DNA from: DATLFA01 sp039934635
GTDB taxonomy: Bacteria > Actinomycetota > Acidimicrobiia > Acidimicrobiales > WLNW01
Assembly: GCA_039934635.1 (NCBI GenBank)
Contig: JBDTLT010000068.1
Location: 1 to 23,794, forward strand
Direction: 5' to 3'
DNA: 23,794 bases
The notes beneath the pieces were generated by a model, which was given only the letters and a program-made list of their open reading frames with translations, had not been told where the DNA came from and did not search any database. Below are positions 1-8,023 of this stretch, piece by piece (within the stretch, counting starts at the first letter, position 1; every line of letters begins with the position of its first letter). Made by a program: the position numbers and the translations under genes.

Positions 1-935
1 CCGTCAACCGGGCGTGGCTGTATCCCAATGCCCTCGGCACCAATGCCGAACCCGGCGCCGAGTTCGCCCACGTGCGCCGGGCCTACGAAGTCCTTCGCAA
101 CGTGGACCTCGTCCACGACCACACGCTGACAGGGCCGGTGTGGGCGGGTTCGTGGCGGCCTGATCTTCCCGTGGTGACCACGAATCACGGCCCATTCACG
201 CCCGAGATGATCGCCCATTTCGGTGCATTCGCCGATCGTGTGCCGATCATCGCAATCTCCGATGCGCAGCGGCGCAGCGCACCCGATGTCCGGGTAGCCG
301 ACGTCATCCACCACGGCGTCGATGTCGACGAGTTTCCGATGGGCGACGGCGCGGGGGGTTACTTGCTCTTCCTCGGGCGCATGAGCCCGGACAAAGGCGT
401 CCATCGTGCGATCACCGTCGCTCGAACGGCGGGGATGCCGTTGGTGATCGCGGCGAAGATGTGGGAACCGGAGGAACGCCGCTATTTCGTCGACGAGGTC
501 GAGCCGCTGCTCGGCGCCGGCGTTACGTACATCGGTCCGGTGGGTGGGCACCGCAAGTTGGACTTGTTGGCCGGTGCTACCGCGCTCGTGAATCCGATCC
601 GGTGGCCGGAACCGTTCGGTCTCGTGATGATCGAAGCCCTCGCCTGCGGAACGCCGGTATTGGCGTTTGCCGAAGGTTCAGTGCCCGAGATCGTCGAGCA
701 CGGCCGGACCGGTTTCATCTGCGGCGACGAGGCTGACATGGCTCGACGCGTTGGCGAAGTGTCGTCGTTGAACCGGCAGAGCTGCCGGGACAGCGTCGCG
801 CAACGCTTCTCCACGCGTCGGTTCCTCGAGCGTCACGTTGCCCTGTATCGACGAGTGCTGGCGGACTGTCCGGCACGGTCCGGTTTGTGTGCGAGCGACG
901 TCGCCCGCCCCGACGCGGACGCCTACGTGCGGTGA
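1..935 (+). CDS. GT4-family glycosyltransferase, 5' end outside window
   Basis: The reading frame is open from base 3 to the TGA at 933-935, so the N-terminus lies upstream of the window and 310 residues are visible. The C-terminal half has the GT-B donor-site pattern of family 4: a strand reading YLLFLGRMSPDKGVH (conserved G-R and K), then PEPFGLVMIEALACGTPV with the E-x-F-G and E-A-x-A-C-G-x-P-V residues that hold the nucleotide-sugar phosphates. The visible N-terminal part contains LVHDHTLTGP and TTNHGPF, typical of the acceptor domain. The likely role is transfer of a sugar from a nucleotide or phospho-sugar donor to a small acceptor or glycan; donor and acceptor cannot be read from sequence. 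It converges on the DUF151 gene with a 7-bp gap. It is the only gene here with no visible link to the palindromic boxes, because its promoter is outside the window. Confidence 0.9.
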   Translation, partial: VNRAWLYPNALGTNAEPGAEFAHVRRAYEVLRNVDLVHDHTLTGPVWAGSWRPDLPVVTTNHGPFTPEMIAHFGAFADRVPIIAISDAQRRSAPDVRVADVIHHGVDVDEFPMGDGAGGYLLFLGRMSPDKGVHRAITVARTAGMPLVIAAKMWEPEERRYFVDEVEPLLGAGVTYIGPVGGHRKLDLLAGATALVNPIRWPEPFGLVMIEALACGTPVLAFAEGSVPEIVEHGRTGFICGDEADMARRVGEVSSLNRQSCRDSVAQRFSTRRFLERHVALYRRVLADCPARSGLCASDVARPDADAYVR

Positions 936-942
936 GCGTCGT

Positions 943-1494
943 TCACTCGTCGACTGCACCGCCGGCCCCGGGCGCGGCGCCGAAGTCGTCCGGATCGAGC
1001 GTGTCGAGAAACGAGCGGAAGTCGGCGACCTCCTGATCGATGGAGATGTCGTCGGCGACCTCGTCATCGCCATCGTCGCTCGACTCCTCGACCACCGAGC
1101 CGGCTTCGTCGAGCACTGACTCGCGCACGAAGAGCGGTGTGCCGAGTCGCACGGCCAGCGCGATTGCGTCGGACGGTCGAGTATCGAGGCGGTGCCCACC
1201 CGTCGGGCCGCTCAAGGTGAGCGCCGCGGTGAAGGCACCGTCGACCACGTCGGTCACTTCGACCGAGTCGACGTGAACTTCGAGGCTCGTCACAAGTGCA
1301 GCCATGAGATCATGGGTGAGCGGGCGTGGTGGCAGTTCGCCGCTCAGCGCGAATGCGATCGACGCCGCCTCGGCCTCACCGATGAAGATCGGGAGCACGC
1401 GATGCGGGAGGTCGTGTTCGCGGAGCAACAAGAGTGGCGCGCCCGTAGCCGTCTCGACGTGGAGTCCGATGAGATCTACTGCGATGGCCCTCAT
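943..1494 (-). CDS. DUF151 / bifunctional nuclease family protein
   Basis: This 183-residue protein matches the DUF151 (bifunctional nuclease) family. It has the N-terminal MRAIAVDLIGLHVE strand, LPIFIGEAEAASIAFAL around residues 34-50, PLTHDLM at 58-64 and the diagnostic RPSDAIALAVR at 106-116. Plant members of the family have been described as having RNase and DNase activity; the role of bacterial members is poorly known. The acidic tail after residue 130 (ESSDDGDDEVADD) is an extension beyond the core. The ATG at 1494 was preferred over an upstream in-frame GTG because it begins exactly at the family start and is preceded by AGGAG. It lies 37 bp after the tandem Usp and is probably last in the operon led by the multicopper oxidase. 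Confidence 0.9.
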   Translation of the reverse strand: MRAIAVDLIGLHVETATGAPLLLLREHDLPHRVLPIFIGEAEAASIAFALSGELPPRPLTHDLMAALVTSLEVHVDSVEVTDVVDGAFTAALTLSGPTGGHRLDTRPSDAIALAVRLGTPLFVRESVLDEAGSVVEESSDDGDDEVADDISIDQEVADFRSFLDTLDPDDFGAAPGAGGAVDE

Positions 1495-1531
1495 GTCTCC
1501 TATCAACCAAGGAGATGGGGTCTCCATTCCG

Positions 1532-2413
1532 TTATCGGTGGGGGATGACCGCGACCGGACATTGCGCGTGACGAGTAACCGCAGTCGCGACGGAACCGAG
1601 CAGCAGACCGGTGAAACCTCCGTGTCCGCGTGCACCCAGCACGAGGAGTTCTGCGTGCGCGCCTTCGTCGACCAATACCTTTGCGGGCGTGCCCTCGACG
1701 TTGATCGGTTCTACGTTCACGTCGGGCGGCAGCGCGGCTTCGCGGAGGAAATCGTCGAGCGTGACGGCTGCGGCGTGTCCGACGACATTCGTCGGCGGTA
1801 GGCCTCCCGAGATCTCTGGAGGGGTCGGGGAGACGGGGGGAAGTCGCCAAGCGAAGACCGCACGGATCGTGACCCCGCTGACTTGTGCTCGCTCCGCGGC
1901 CCAGCGCAGCGCCGCAATCGAGTTGGCCGAACCATCGACACCCACGACGATCCGTCGCGGCCCGCCGGCCGCGACGACCGGTCCGGCCTGAGGCACGACC
2001 ACAACCGCGCACGCCGCGTGGGTGACCACCTGATGGCTGACCGAACCGAGCAGCAGACCCTTGAAACCGCCGAGACCGCGGCTACCGACCACGACCAGAT
2101 CACTGTGGACTGCCTCTGCGATGAGCACTGGCCCAGGCGCGCCATGGATCACGCGTTGCTCGACTCGGACCGAAGCGAACTCGTCACCAACGACCGCGGC
2201 GACCGTATCCGCCAAGCCTTTCTCGGTTGGCTCGGTGAGGTCGATCGGTAGATCGACATTGGGGAGCCAGGGGCTCATCACAGGAACCGGCGCGAACCAC
2301 GTCGACACTGCGACGACCTTGGTGTCGCCGTACAACATCGCTTCCTGGCACGCCCATCGAAGGGCGTCTTTGGCTCCGCCGGAGCCATCGACGCCGACCA
2401 CGATCGTCTTCAT
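1532..2413 (-). CDS. Tandem universal stress protein (two Usp domains)
   Basis: The protein has 293 residues and two complete UspA domains, about 1-142 and 153-293. Each begins with the VVGVDGS nucleotide-binding strand. Each ends with the ATP-binding signature G-2x-G-9x-G-(S/T): GSRGLGGFKGLLLGS near 110-124 and GARGHGGFTGLLLGS near 260-274. Both domains therefore look competent to bind ATP, as in the mycobacterial DosR-regulon Usp Rv2623. The role is cytosolic stress or growth-arrest signalling; no enzymatic reaction can be assigned. The ATG at 2413 was chosen over a GTG three codons upstream because AGAGGTG lies at suitable spacing and the protein then starts MKTIVVGVDGS. It follows the small basic ORF by 31 bp and precedes DUF151, in the operon transcribed from the 4202 box region. 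Confidence 0.95.
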   Translation of the reverse strand: MKTIVVGVDGSGGAKDALRWACQEAMLYGDTKVVAVSTWFAPVPVMSPWLPNVDLPIDLTEPTEKGLADTVAAVVGDEFASVRVEQRVIHGAPGPVLIAEAVHSDLVVVGSRGLGGFKGLLLGSVSHQVVTHAACAVVVVPQAGPVVAAGGPRRIVVGVDGSANSIAALRWAAERAQVSGVTIRAVFAWRLPPVSPTPPEISGGLPPTNVVGHAAAVTLDDFLREAALPPDVNVEPINVEGTPAKVLVDEGAHAELLVLGARGHGGFTGLLLGSVATAVTRHAQCPVAVIPHR

Positions 2414-2444
2414 TCGTTTCACCTCTGTCCGGTGGTGAATGGGG

Positions 2445-2711
2445 CTAGGCCCGAGGTGGATGACCCGTGTGATCCGCGCGAGGTGACGAGCGTCGCCAGG
2501 CGCGGTGCGACAGACGGGACGTCGAGCGCTCGGCCACCGGCGTCAGATGGCGATGACCGGGGGCCTGTGCGGGGGAGTTGGGGTCGACAAGGGTCAGTGG
2601 TTGGTCGTGGGTGCCGGGAGCCGACACGGTGTCGGTCAATGCATCGGCGGTGGCATGCAGGCGGGCGTTCCGCTTGCGCAACAGGCGGTTCATAAGGAAC
2701 TTGCTCTTCAT
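2445..2711 (-). CDS. Small basic hypothetical protein
   Basis: I do not recognise this 88-residue ORF. Its ATG at 2711 has a good ribosome-binding site (GGAG, 5 nt upstream). It lies in the 345-bp interval between the multicopper oxidase stop and the Usp start, on the same strand. The N-terminus is strongly basic and amphipathic (MKSKFLMNRLLRKRNARL). The rest is rich in Pro, His, Arg and Ser, with no predicted membrane segment or Cys motif. An overlapping frame is also open, so the second half may not be under protein-level selection. If real, it is co-transcribed with the oxidase and Usp. An alternative is that only a leader peptide or a long untranslated spacer is present. Confidence 0.5.
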   Translation of the reverse strand: MKSKFLMNRLLRKRNARLHATADALTDTVSAPGTHDQPLTLVDPNSPAQAPGHRHLTPVAERSTSRLSHRAWRRSSPRADHTGHPPRA

Positions 2712-2758
2712 CGTTTCTCCGATCGGTGTAGTTGGTTGGTCTTTCCGGCACATGTCCG

Positions 2759-4120
2759 TTAGGACACGACCACCGCGGTCACCATGCCGAACATGCCCTC
2801 GTCACGTTCGACGTGATTCAAGATGTGGCAGTGCCAGACCCATGTGCCCGGCTTCTCCGCATGGACCAATACGGTGACGCGTTCACCGGGAGCGATGCTG
2901 ATGGTGTCGGCGGCATACGGCGAGTCGAGCGGCAAGCCGTCTCGAGCGATCACGATCTGCGGGAACTGGTGCAAGTGCATCGGGTGGATCTGCAGTCCCT
3001 CGTTGAAGTAGTGCACGAGGAACCAATCGCCGGTCTTGAAGGCGTAGGGCGCGGTTGCGGGGAAGGACTTGCCGTTGAGCGATAGTCCGATCACGCCGGC
3101 GTCATTGAGCACCATCGGGATCTCTTGGGCGATCGTCACGTTCGCCGGCACCGTGAGGCCGCTGACGGTCTTGCCCAATGGCAACGGCATCTCGCCGACC
3201 AAGAAGGCTGCGAACAATCCATTGGGCACCTGCATCTGACCCATGTGGTGCGCGTGATACATCGCCACTGCCGGTTTGTTCGCGGTGAATTCGTAGTTGA
3301 ACGTCGTTCCCGGCTCGATGAGCTTTTGTGTTATCGGTGCGACGCCGTCCATGTTGTTCGGCACTTCGACGCCGTGGACATGCACGTCGGTACCCATCGG
3401 CAGCTCGTTGTGCACGATCATCCGCACCTTGTCGCCGACGTTGACCTTGATGGTCGGTCCCGGCACGATGCCGTTGTAGCTCCACGCATCGACGATCTTG
3501 CCCGGCTCGACTTCCCACTTGCCGATCTTCGCGGTCAGGTCGAACTCTTTGGTGCCATCACTGAGCACCTTGGGCTCGAGCACCACGCCCCCGATTCCCT
3601 CGGTCTTGGCGGGGAATTTCAGAATCGAATCGTTCATCGCCTTGTCGAGTTTGGCGTAGTCGATCTCCGTGCTCGCGTGATCGGTATGACTGTTCGCGAC
3701 CGCGGTGGCGGTGACCGACAATGTCGCTCGCATCCCCGCGTCGGCGTGGCCCGCGACGTCACAGAAGAATTCGTATGTCCCCACCGCCAACACGCCGAGC
3801 TGGAGTGTCTCGGTCGCTCCCGGCTGAATCATGGCGGTGCGAGGGCCATTCGTCATGATGAGATCGTGCGCAACCGTTCCCTTGTTGGTGACGGTGAGCG
3901 TGACTTCCCCCGGAGCCGCGACCATGTTGCCGCTGATCTTGAATTCGCTCAACTGCACGTCGACGTTGCTCGTTCGCACAGTGCTGGTGCCGTCGTCGTT
4001 CTTCCAGACAGCGACGGCACCCATCGTTGCCATTGGCACCGAGATCACGGCAAACAGGATGATCACGGCGACGAAGTACCAGCGAGTTGTGCGGTCTTCG
4101 TTCGTTCGGGTAGTTGACAT
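2759..4120 (-). CDS. Membrane-anchored cupredoxin–multicopper oxidase fusion
   Basis: The 453-residue protein has three parts. Residues 14-38 form one hydrophobic segment with a short cytoplasmic N-terminus and no lipobox, so it is probably an exported membrane-anchored protein. Residues 50-137 are a plastocyanin-like cupredoxin with type 1 copper ligands H85, C120, H125 and M130. Residues 190-453 are a two-domain multicopper oxidase with HVH (247-249), HAH (289-291), HPMHLH (379-384) and HCHILNH (430-436) plus M443. These supply a type 1 site in the last domain and a type 2/type 3 trinuclear cluster. The expected reaction is one-electron oxidation of a substrate or metal coupled to reduction of O2 to water; the fused cupredoxin could act as an electron relay. 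A Cu-nitrite reductase is less likely because the first oxidase domain has no type 1 Cys. The ATG at 4120 has only a weak GAGG upstream. It heads the operon and is driven from the 4202-4248 box pair. Confidence 0.9.
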   Translation of the reverse strand: MSTTRTNEDRTTRWYFVAVIILFAVISVPMATMGAVAVWKNDDGTSTVRTSNVDVQLSEFKISGNMVAAPGEVTLTVTNKGTVAHDLIMTNGPRTAMIQPGATETLQLGVLAVGTYEFFCDVAGHADAGMRATLSVTATAVANSHTDHASTEIDYAKLDKAMNDSILKFPAKTEGIGGVVLEPKVLSDGTKEFDLTAKIGKWEVEPGKIVDAWSYNGIVPGPTIKVNVGDKVRMIVHNELPMGTDVHVHGVEVPNNMDGVAPITQKLIEPGTTFNYEFTANKPAVAMYHAHHMGQMQVPNGLFAAFLVGEMPLPLGKTVSGLTVPANVTIAQEIPMVLNDAGVIGLSLNGKSFPATAPYAFKTGDWFLVHYFNEGLQIHPMHLHQFPQIVIARDGLPLDSPYAADTISIAPGERVTVLVHAEKPGTWVWHCHILNHVERDEGMFGMVTAVVVS

Positions 4121-4201
4121 GCAGGAAGGCCTCGTTGAGTAGCAGGGACAGCGGGGGAACTGATCGCCTTACACCTTCGCCAACGGGACCGGCGCGGACT
4201 A

Positions 4202-4215
4202 GGGACCAAGGTCCC
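4202..4215. promoter_or_regulatory. DosR-like palindromic box 1 (perfect match)
   Basis: GGGACCAAGGTCCC is a perfect palindrome except for the central AA. It matches every fixed position of GGGAC-N-WW-N-GTCCC, the core of the mycobacterial DosR box. It lies 87 bp upstream of the multicopper oxidase start (minus strand) and 33 bp, centre to centre, from box 2. Extra GGGAC half-sites occur at 4185-4190 and 4145-4149 on the oxidase side. That it is an activator site is inferred from the motif and the flanking Usp genes. Confidence 0.75.
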
Positions 4216-4234
4216 GGCTCGGCTGGATGCCCCT

Positions 4235-4248
4235 AGGACCTTCGTCCC
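4235..4248. promoter_or_regulatory. DosR-like palindromic box 2
   Basis: AGGACCTTCGTCCC has one mismatch (first base) to GGGAC-N-WW-N-GTCCC. Its centre is about 70 bp upstream of the plus-strand Usp start at 4312. CAGTGT at 4272-4277 is placed where a -10 element would sit if the box covers the -35 region, leaving a leader of roughly 28 nt that contains the GGAGG at 4303-4307. The -10 assignment is weak. Confidence 0.7.
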
Positions 4249-4311
4249 TTCACAGCGCGGGCAATGGGCGTCAGTGTGCGAGGTGCGCACAAGTTTGTGA
4301 ATGGAGGCGTT

Positions 4312-5142
4312 GTGTACTCACAGATCATCGTTCCTTTCGATGGGGGAGATTTCTCCGCCAGATCGATCCGCATCGCCCGCGATGTGGCAAAGCTCATGAA
4401 CGCACCGATGAAGATCGTCGCGTTCGCCCTCACTGCGTCACACGCCACCGACCTCCAGGCCGCAGTGGCCGCCGAAGCCGCAGCCATTACCGACGTCACC
4501 GTGACCTCGGAGGTGCGCAAGGTCGAGAATGTCGTCCTCGCGATCGCCAAAGAATTGGTCGAAGACCCCGGCGCGTTGATCTGCATGTGCAGTGTGGGCC
4601 GGCCGCACTCGGCGCCGGTATTGGGCAGTGTCGCCGAAGGTGTACTTCAGGAGACCTTCGGTCCGGTGCTCTTGGTCGGACCACACGCGCAAACCGTCGA
4701 GTTCTCACCGACCGGCGTGATGGTGGTGTGCGCTGATGGTTCCAGCGCCGCCGCCGACATTCTCCCGATCGCCGCGCAATGGGCGATCACGCTGCCCCTC
4801 GAACCGTGGGTCATCAACGTGTTGGACCCAGATGGGGTGCGCGTCAGCCCTGAGCTGCAAAGTGACATCGGTACCGACAGCACGTACGCGTGGCACGTCG
4901 CGCACGACCTTCAGCGCCAGATCGATCGGACGGTGCAACACGAAGTCCTCCACGCGGCGGGTGCGGCCCGTGCCATCAGCGCGTTCGCGGAGGAGAAGAA
5001 GGCAACCATGATTGCGATGTCGACTCACGGGGCGACCGGCTTTCGCCGTGTTGCACTGGGTAGCGTCACCATGGCGGTCGTACACCGCGCACCGTGTCCG
5101 GTGTTGGTGCACCGAGCGCCGCATCTTGCCCACCCGAGTTGA
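4312..5142 (+). CDS. Tandem universal stress protein with degenerate first domain
   Basis: The protein has 276 residues and two Usp folds. The first (about 1-130) opens with YSQIIVPFDGG, but its C-terminal signature is eroded: CSVGRPHSAPVLGS replaces the usual G-x2-G-x9-G loop. The second (about 140-270) keeps STHGATGFRRVALGS followed by APCPVLV, so ATP binding is predicted only there. The GTG at 4312 is preferred over the ATG at 4264. It has GGAGG four bases upstream, and the protein then starts at the conserved first strand. The pyridoxamine-oxidase-like gene follows after 17 bp, so the two form an operon. Expression is expected from box 2 in the divergent region shared with the multicopper oxidase. 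A signalling or dormancy role is inferred from the family. Confidence 0.92.
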   Translation: MYSQIIVPFDGGDFSARSIRIARDVAKLMNAPMKIVAFALTASHATDLQAAVAAEAAAITDVTVTSEVRKVENVVLAIAKELVEDPGALICMCSVGRPHSAPVLGSVAEGVLQETFGPVLLVGPHAQTVEFSPTGVMVVCADGSSAAADILPIAAQWAITLPLEPWVINVLDPDGVRVSPELQSDIGTDSTYAWHVAHDLQRQIDRTVQHEVLHAAGAARAISAFAEEKKATMIAMSTHGATGFRRVALGSVTMAVVHRAPCPVLVHRAPHLAHPS

Positions 5143-5159
5143 TCGACCAAGGAGTCGCG

Positions 5160-5603
5160 ATGACCGACACGACAATGGACCATTTGTCGCCGGAGACGTG
5201 TAGCGACCTCTTGCGCATGCACTCGATCGGTCGTATTTCAGTCATCGTCGATGGGTTCCCGGTCGTGCTTCCGGTCAATTACCGCTTCGTCGAGAGCCCA
5301 ACCGGCCCAGTGATCTTGCTGCGAACCCGGCCCGGCAATGTCATCGACAAAGCGGGCGTCAACGCCGCATTCGAGATCGACAGCATCGATCCGAGCCATT
5401 CCACCGGATGGTCGGTACTGGTGCGGGGCCAGTTGGCCCATGTCGACGACGTGACGGTCGAACGGATCAAAGAACAGTTCGATCCACTGCCCTGGCTCGA
5501 GGGTCGCGACTCGTGGCTCATCGTGACGCCGCAACAGATCACCGGGCGCCGCCTGCTCGCCGTCGATGTCGAATGGGCATTTCACATCCGGGGCTACCTC
5601 TAG
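5160..5603 (+). CDS. PNPOx-fold flavin-binding-type protein (pyridoxamine 5'-phosphate oxidase family)
   Basis: The 147-residue length and the run GRISVIVDGFPVVLPVNYRF (about residues 24-43), then ILLRTRPG and a closing WAFHIRGYL, are typical of the split-barrel PNPOx-like family. Members bind FMN, F420 or heme and often act as reductases or redox sensors. The true vitamin B6 enzyme is larger, so pyridoxal phosphate synthesis is unlikely. The ATG at 5160 has AAGGAG five bases upstream. It is co-transcribed with the preceding Usp. A relative lies at 23277-23705, giving two such proteins in the putative regulon. Its TAG stop interlocks with the TAG of the convergent DUF4389 gene in a single CTAG at 5600-5603. 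Confidence 0.88.
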   Translation: MTDTTMDHLSPETCSDLLRMHSIGRISVIVDGFPVVLPVNYRFVESPTGPVILLRTRPGNVIDKAGVNAAFEIDSIDPSHSTGWSVLVRGQLAHVDDVTVERIKEQFDPLPWLEGRDSWLIVTPQQITGRRLLAVDVEWAFHIRGYL

Positions 5604-7083
5604 AGCCCACGCACGTCGCGGTGCAACTCCCCGCCTTGATCCAAGCGGAACGGTGGATACACGTCCGTCATCAAGAGCGCGTAGGCCGCGACCCGGTACA
5701 CCCATCGATTCAAGCCGGTGATGAGCGCGAACATGTCGCGTGGATACCGGCCGGTGAACAGCAGTCGCACACCGGCAACGAGAACGAGCACGCCGAGAAG
5801 GCCGCCACCCCATAGCGCGAAGCGACCGTCCCATTGACGTTGGAAGCGCAGGGTGCCCCACCACCAGCCGGAGCCGATGATGCCCACGATCACGTAGTGC
5901 GGGAGCGCCAGCAGCCACCACTTGACGAGGACGAGTCCACGCGAGAGGCGCGGCGGGTACAACACGTCGAGGGTGGCGGGATAGGTGTCGTCGGGGTGGA
6001 GCGTGAACGGTGGATAGCGGTCGGTACCGAGGACCCCCGTCGCGTAGAACGCGACGCGCCACGTCCAGCGCAGAACGCCGACATTGAAGTCGAAGATCCG
6101 TCTCGGATATCGACCGGTGAAGAGGATCGCGACCCCGGCGATGACCGTCAGGAGCAGCGCGGCGATCCACAGCAACGTCAGCACGACGAGATGAGGGATG
6201 ACGAGAATCCATTTCACGAGCCACAACCAACGACTGAGCGGGGCGTCGAGTCGCGCGCTCACCGTCACCGGATCGTCAGGCCGCACGAACGCAACCGGCA
6301 GTGGTGGTGGTGTCGCGACCGGCGCACTTTCTGGATGGGTGCCGGCGGCATCGCCCGCTCGGTGTGCGACCATGACGATCGTGGCGACTCCGGCGGTAAG
6401 CAGCAGGATGCCGAGGCCGCTGACGAATGCAACGATCAACCAGAGGTGTCGCAGTTCTACGCCGACGTCGATTTCGGCGACGACGCCCCGGCTGGCGTCG
6501 GCGTTCATCACAACGATCGTCCACCGGCCGGCGCCCGGTTGCCACACGATGTCCTGCGTGTCCGTCCCCGCGCTCGACAGTATCCAGAAGGCTTGACCTT
6601 CAGGTGACGCGGGTTCGCGCGTGCCGGCGACCGCGCGGTAGTCCACCTCGAACGGACGGAGGTCGACGTCTCGTATGACGTCGTGGGCAACGCCATCGAG
6701 GTAGGCCTCGACGTCGGCCGTACGCGCGATGCCGACGAAGATCGGCCGCTGGAGTCACCGGACGACGCCCGGAGCCGCACCCGCACGAGATCACCGGCCT
6801 CGAAACCTCGTCGGCCGGGCCGGACGTCCGTGCCGAAGTCGACGTCGTCGCTGGTGATCGCGTGCGATGCGGACGAAAACCGTTTCGGGTCGGTGTGGAA
6901 GAAGCCGGCGTCGTCGCGCTGCGTGGTCGCAGCCCATGTCAATGCGCTGCCAGCGGCGAGCAACGCCAGAGCCACGAGGCTCAGCAGCGAGGCGATGACG
7001 ACCACCACGACGCGACCCACAGTCCACGCGGATGTCGCCGCTACGGTGGGCTCGGTGCCTTCGATCATAGTCGGGTCGGTCAC
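5600..7083 (-). CDS. DUF4389 membrane protein, interrupted by an apparent frameshift
   Basis: Two adjacent minus-strand frames make one protein of about 490 residues if a frameshift near 6742-6748 is corrected. The upstream part starts at the GTG at 7083 (GGAGG five bases upstream, overlapping the PAP2 stop). It has one membrane segment (VVVVVIASLLSLVALALLAA) and ends at GDLVRVRLRASSGDSSG. The downstream frame continues with RPIFVGIARTADVEAYLDGV, as in actinobacterial homologues I recall. It then has a membrane segment, a Pro-rich linker and two DUF4389 repeats, each with FTGRYPR...YPPF, set among several more membrane helices. Loss of one base, or of one GGCC unit, in the GC-rich run would explain the break. 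It may be a sequencing error or a true pseudogene. The function of DUF4389 proteins is unknown. It is translationally coupled to the PAP2 gene. Confidence 0.8.
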
Positions 7084-7895
7084 GACGCCTCCACTTGCAC
7101 TGGTTGGGTGAACTTCGGATCGCGGTGCGCCGGCGAGTCGTTGGGCCCCAGCAGTTGTAGATGGGCCAAATCGATTCCGCGCTGAGAGGTGTAGCCGTAG
7201 AACCGGTACGACACGGTAAGCGCGGCGAGTGCGATTGCACATCCGACGACGAAGTCGAGCACGAAATGGTTGGCCGTCGCGACAACGGCGGTGGCCATCA
7301 GTATGGGGCTGGCAACGGCGAGCACACGGGCCCACGGGCGACGAAACGTCTTCCACACCATGACGCCCACGAGCAGGTTCCAGCCGACGTGAAAGCTCGG
7401 CATGGCAGCGTACTTATTGACGAGGGCGGGGGGCTGCAGGATGCGATACGAGTTGGACCAAACCGTCACCGTGTCGACGTAACCCGAGCCCGGTGGCATC
7501 AGTCGGGGCGGAGCAACCGGCCACAGAGCAAAGATGAAGAGGCCCACTGCCCCGGACAGAAACATCGCGTTGCGAAGAACCACGTAGTGTTTGCGGTCTC
7601 GCACGTAGAGCGCGACGAGTGCCGGCACGATCACCGGCCAATGCCCCCACATGTAGACCCAGTTGGCGACGGTGGTCAACGGTCGTCGACGCAAGACGAC
7701 ATGCTGTAACCCCGCTTCTACATCGAGTTGCAGGTCCCGCTCGAGTCGCAGTATCGATCGGGCGTGAGTGACTGCGGCGCCTACGTTGCCCTGTGTCAGG
7801 CCACGCACCAGGAAGTAGAAGACCGCGGCCAAGCCGACGAGAACGAATTGGAACAAGGCGCCCCGGATCACCATGAAGCGCCGCGATCCGTTCAT
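7080..7895 (-). CDS. PAP2-superfamily phosphatase/phosphotransferase (Aur1-like), first copy
   Basis: The 271-residue multi-pass membrane protein has PAP2 motifs in order: PVAPPRLMP (126-134), AAMPSFHVGW (163-172, catalytic-type H169) and ANHFVLDFVVG (208-218, H210 and D214). The arrangement matches the Aur1/inositol-phosphotransferase-like branch, which acts on lipid phosphates or transfers phospho-head groups at the membrane; the substrate cannot be deduced. The ATG at 7895 has AAGGAA upstream. Its TGA overlaps the GTG of the DUF4389 gene by four bases (GTGA), so the two are coupled. It diverges from the tandem Usp/SOD operon, with box 3 between them. A paralogue at 22516-23280 shares the APPRLMP, MPSFHVGW and NH-x3-D motifs. 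Confidence 0.9.
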   Translation of the reverse strand: MNGSRRFMVIRGALFQFVLVGLAAVFYFLVRGLTQGNVGAAVTHARSILRLERDLQLDVEAGLQHVVLRRRPLTTVANWVYMWGHWPVIVPALVALYVRDRKHYVVLRNAMFLSGAVGLFIFALWPVAPPRLMPPGSGYVDTVTVWSNSYRILQPPALVNKYAAMPSFHVGWNLLVGVMVWKTFRRPWARVLAVASPILMATAVVATANHFVLDFVVGCAIALAALTVSYRFYGYTSQRGIDLAHLQLLGPNDSPAHRDPKFTQPVQVEAS

Positions 7896-7954
7896 GTGCT
7901 TCCTTCGCCTGCGTTGGTGCCCTGGAGTCTTGCTGCCCGCTGCCGGGCAACGAA

Positions 7955-7968
7955 GGGTCGAAGGTCCC
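7955..7968. promoter_or_regulatory. DosR-like palindromic box 3
   Basis: GGGTCGAAGGTCCC has one mismatch (T for A at position 4) to GGGAC-N-WW-N-GTCCC. It is the only clear copy in the 128-bp divergent region between the PAP2 operon (start 7895) and the Usp-SOD operon (start 8024). Its centre is about 66 and 62 bp from the two start codons, so one site may serve both promoters. Confidence 0.65.
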
Positions 7969-7988
7969 TACGCTGGCTCGCGGGTTGC

Positions 7989-8001
7989 GTACAGCCTGTA
8001 C
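7989..8001. repeat. Short perfect inverted repeat upstream of the Usp gene
   Basis: GTACAG-C-CTGTAC is a perfect 6-1-6 palindrome just upstream of the AAGGGG ribosome-binding site of the Usp gene at 8024. It does not resemble the GGGAC boxes. It could be a second operator, or chance. Confidence 0.35.
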
Positions 8002-8023
8002 CGGAACGGAAAGGGGCTCGGCG

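Noticed and set aside
2754..2765. GTCC-GTTA-GGAC inverted repeat at the multicopper oxidase stop codon, considered as a terminator or operator
   Set aside because: A four-base stem with a four-base loop and no U-tract cannot be a terminator, and the arms are inverted relative to the GGGAC boxes.
2759..4120. Copper nitrite reductase assignment
   Set aside because: The first oxidase domain has HVH and HAH but no type 1 Cys. The Cys lies in the last-domain HCH motif, as in multicopper oxidases.
5160..5603. True pyridoxamine 5'-phosphate oxidase (PdxH)
   Set aside because: It is too short at 147 residues and lacks the PdxH C-terminal signature. It belongs to the wider split-barrel family of unassigned flavin, F420 or heme proteins.
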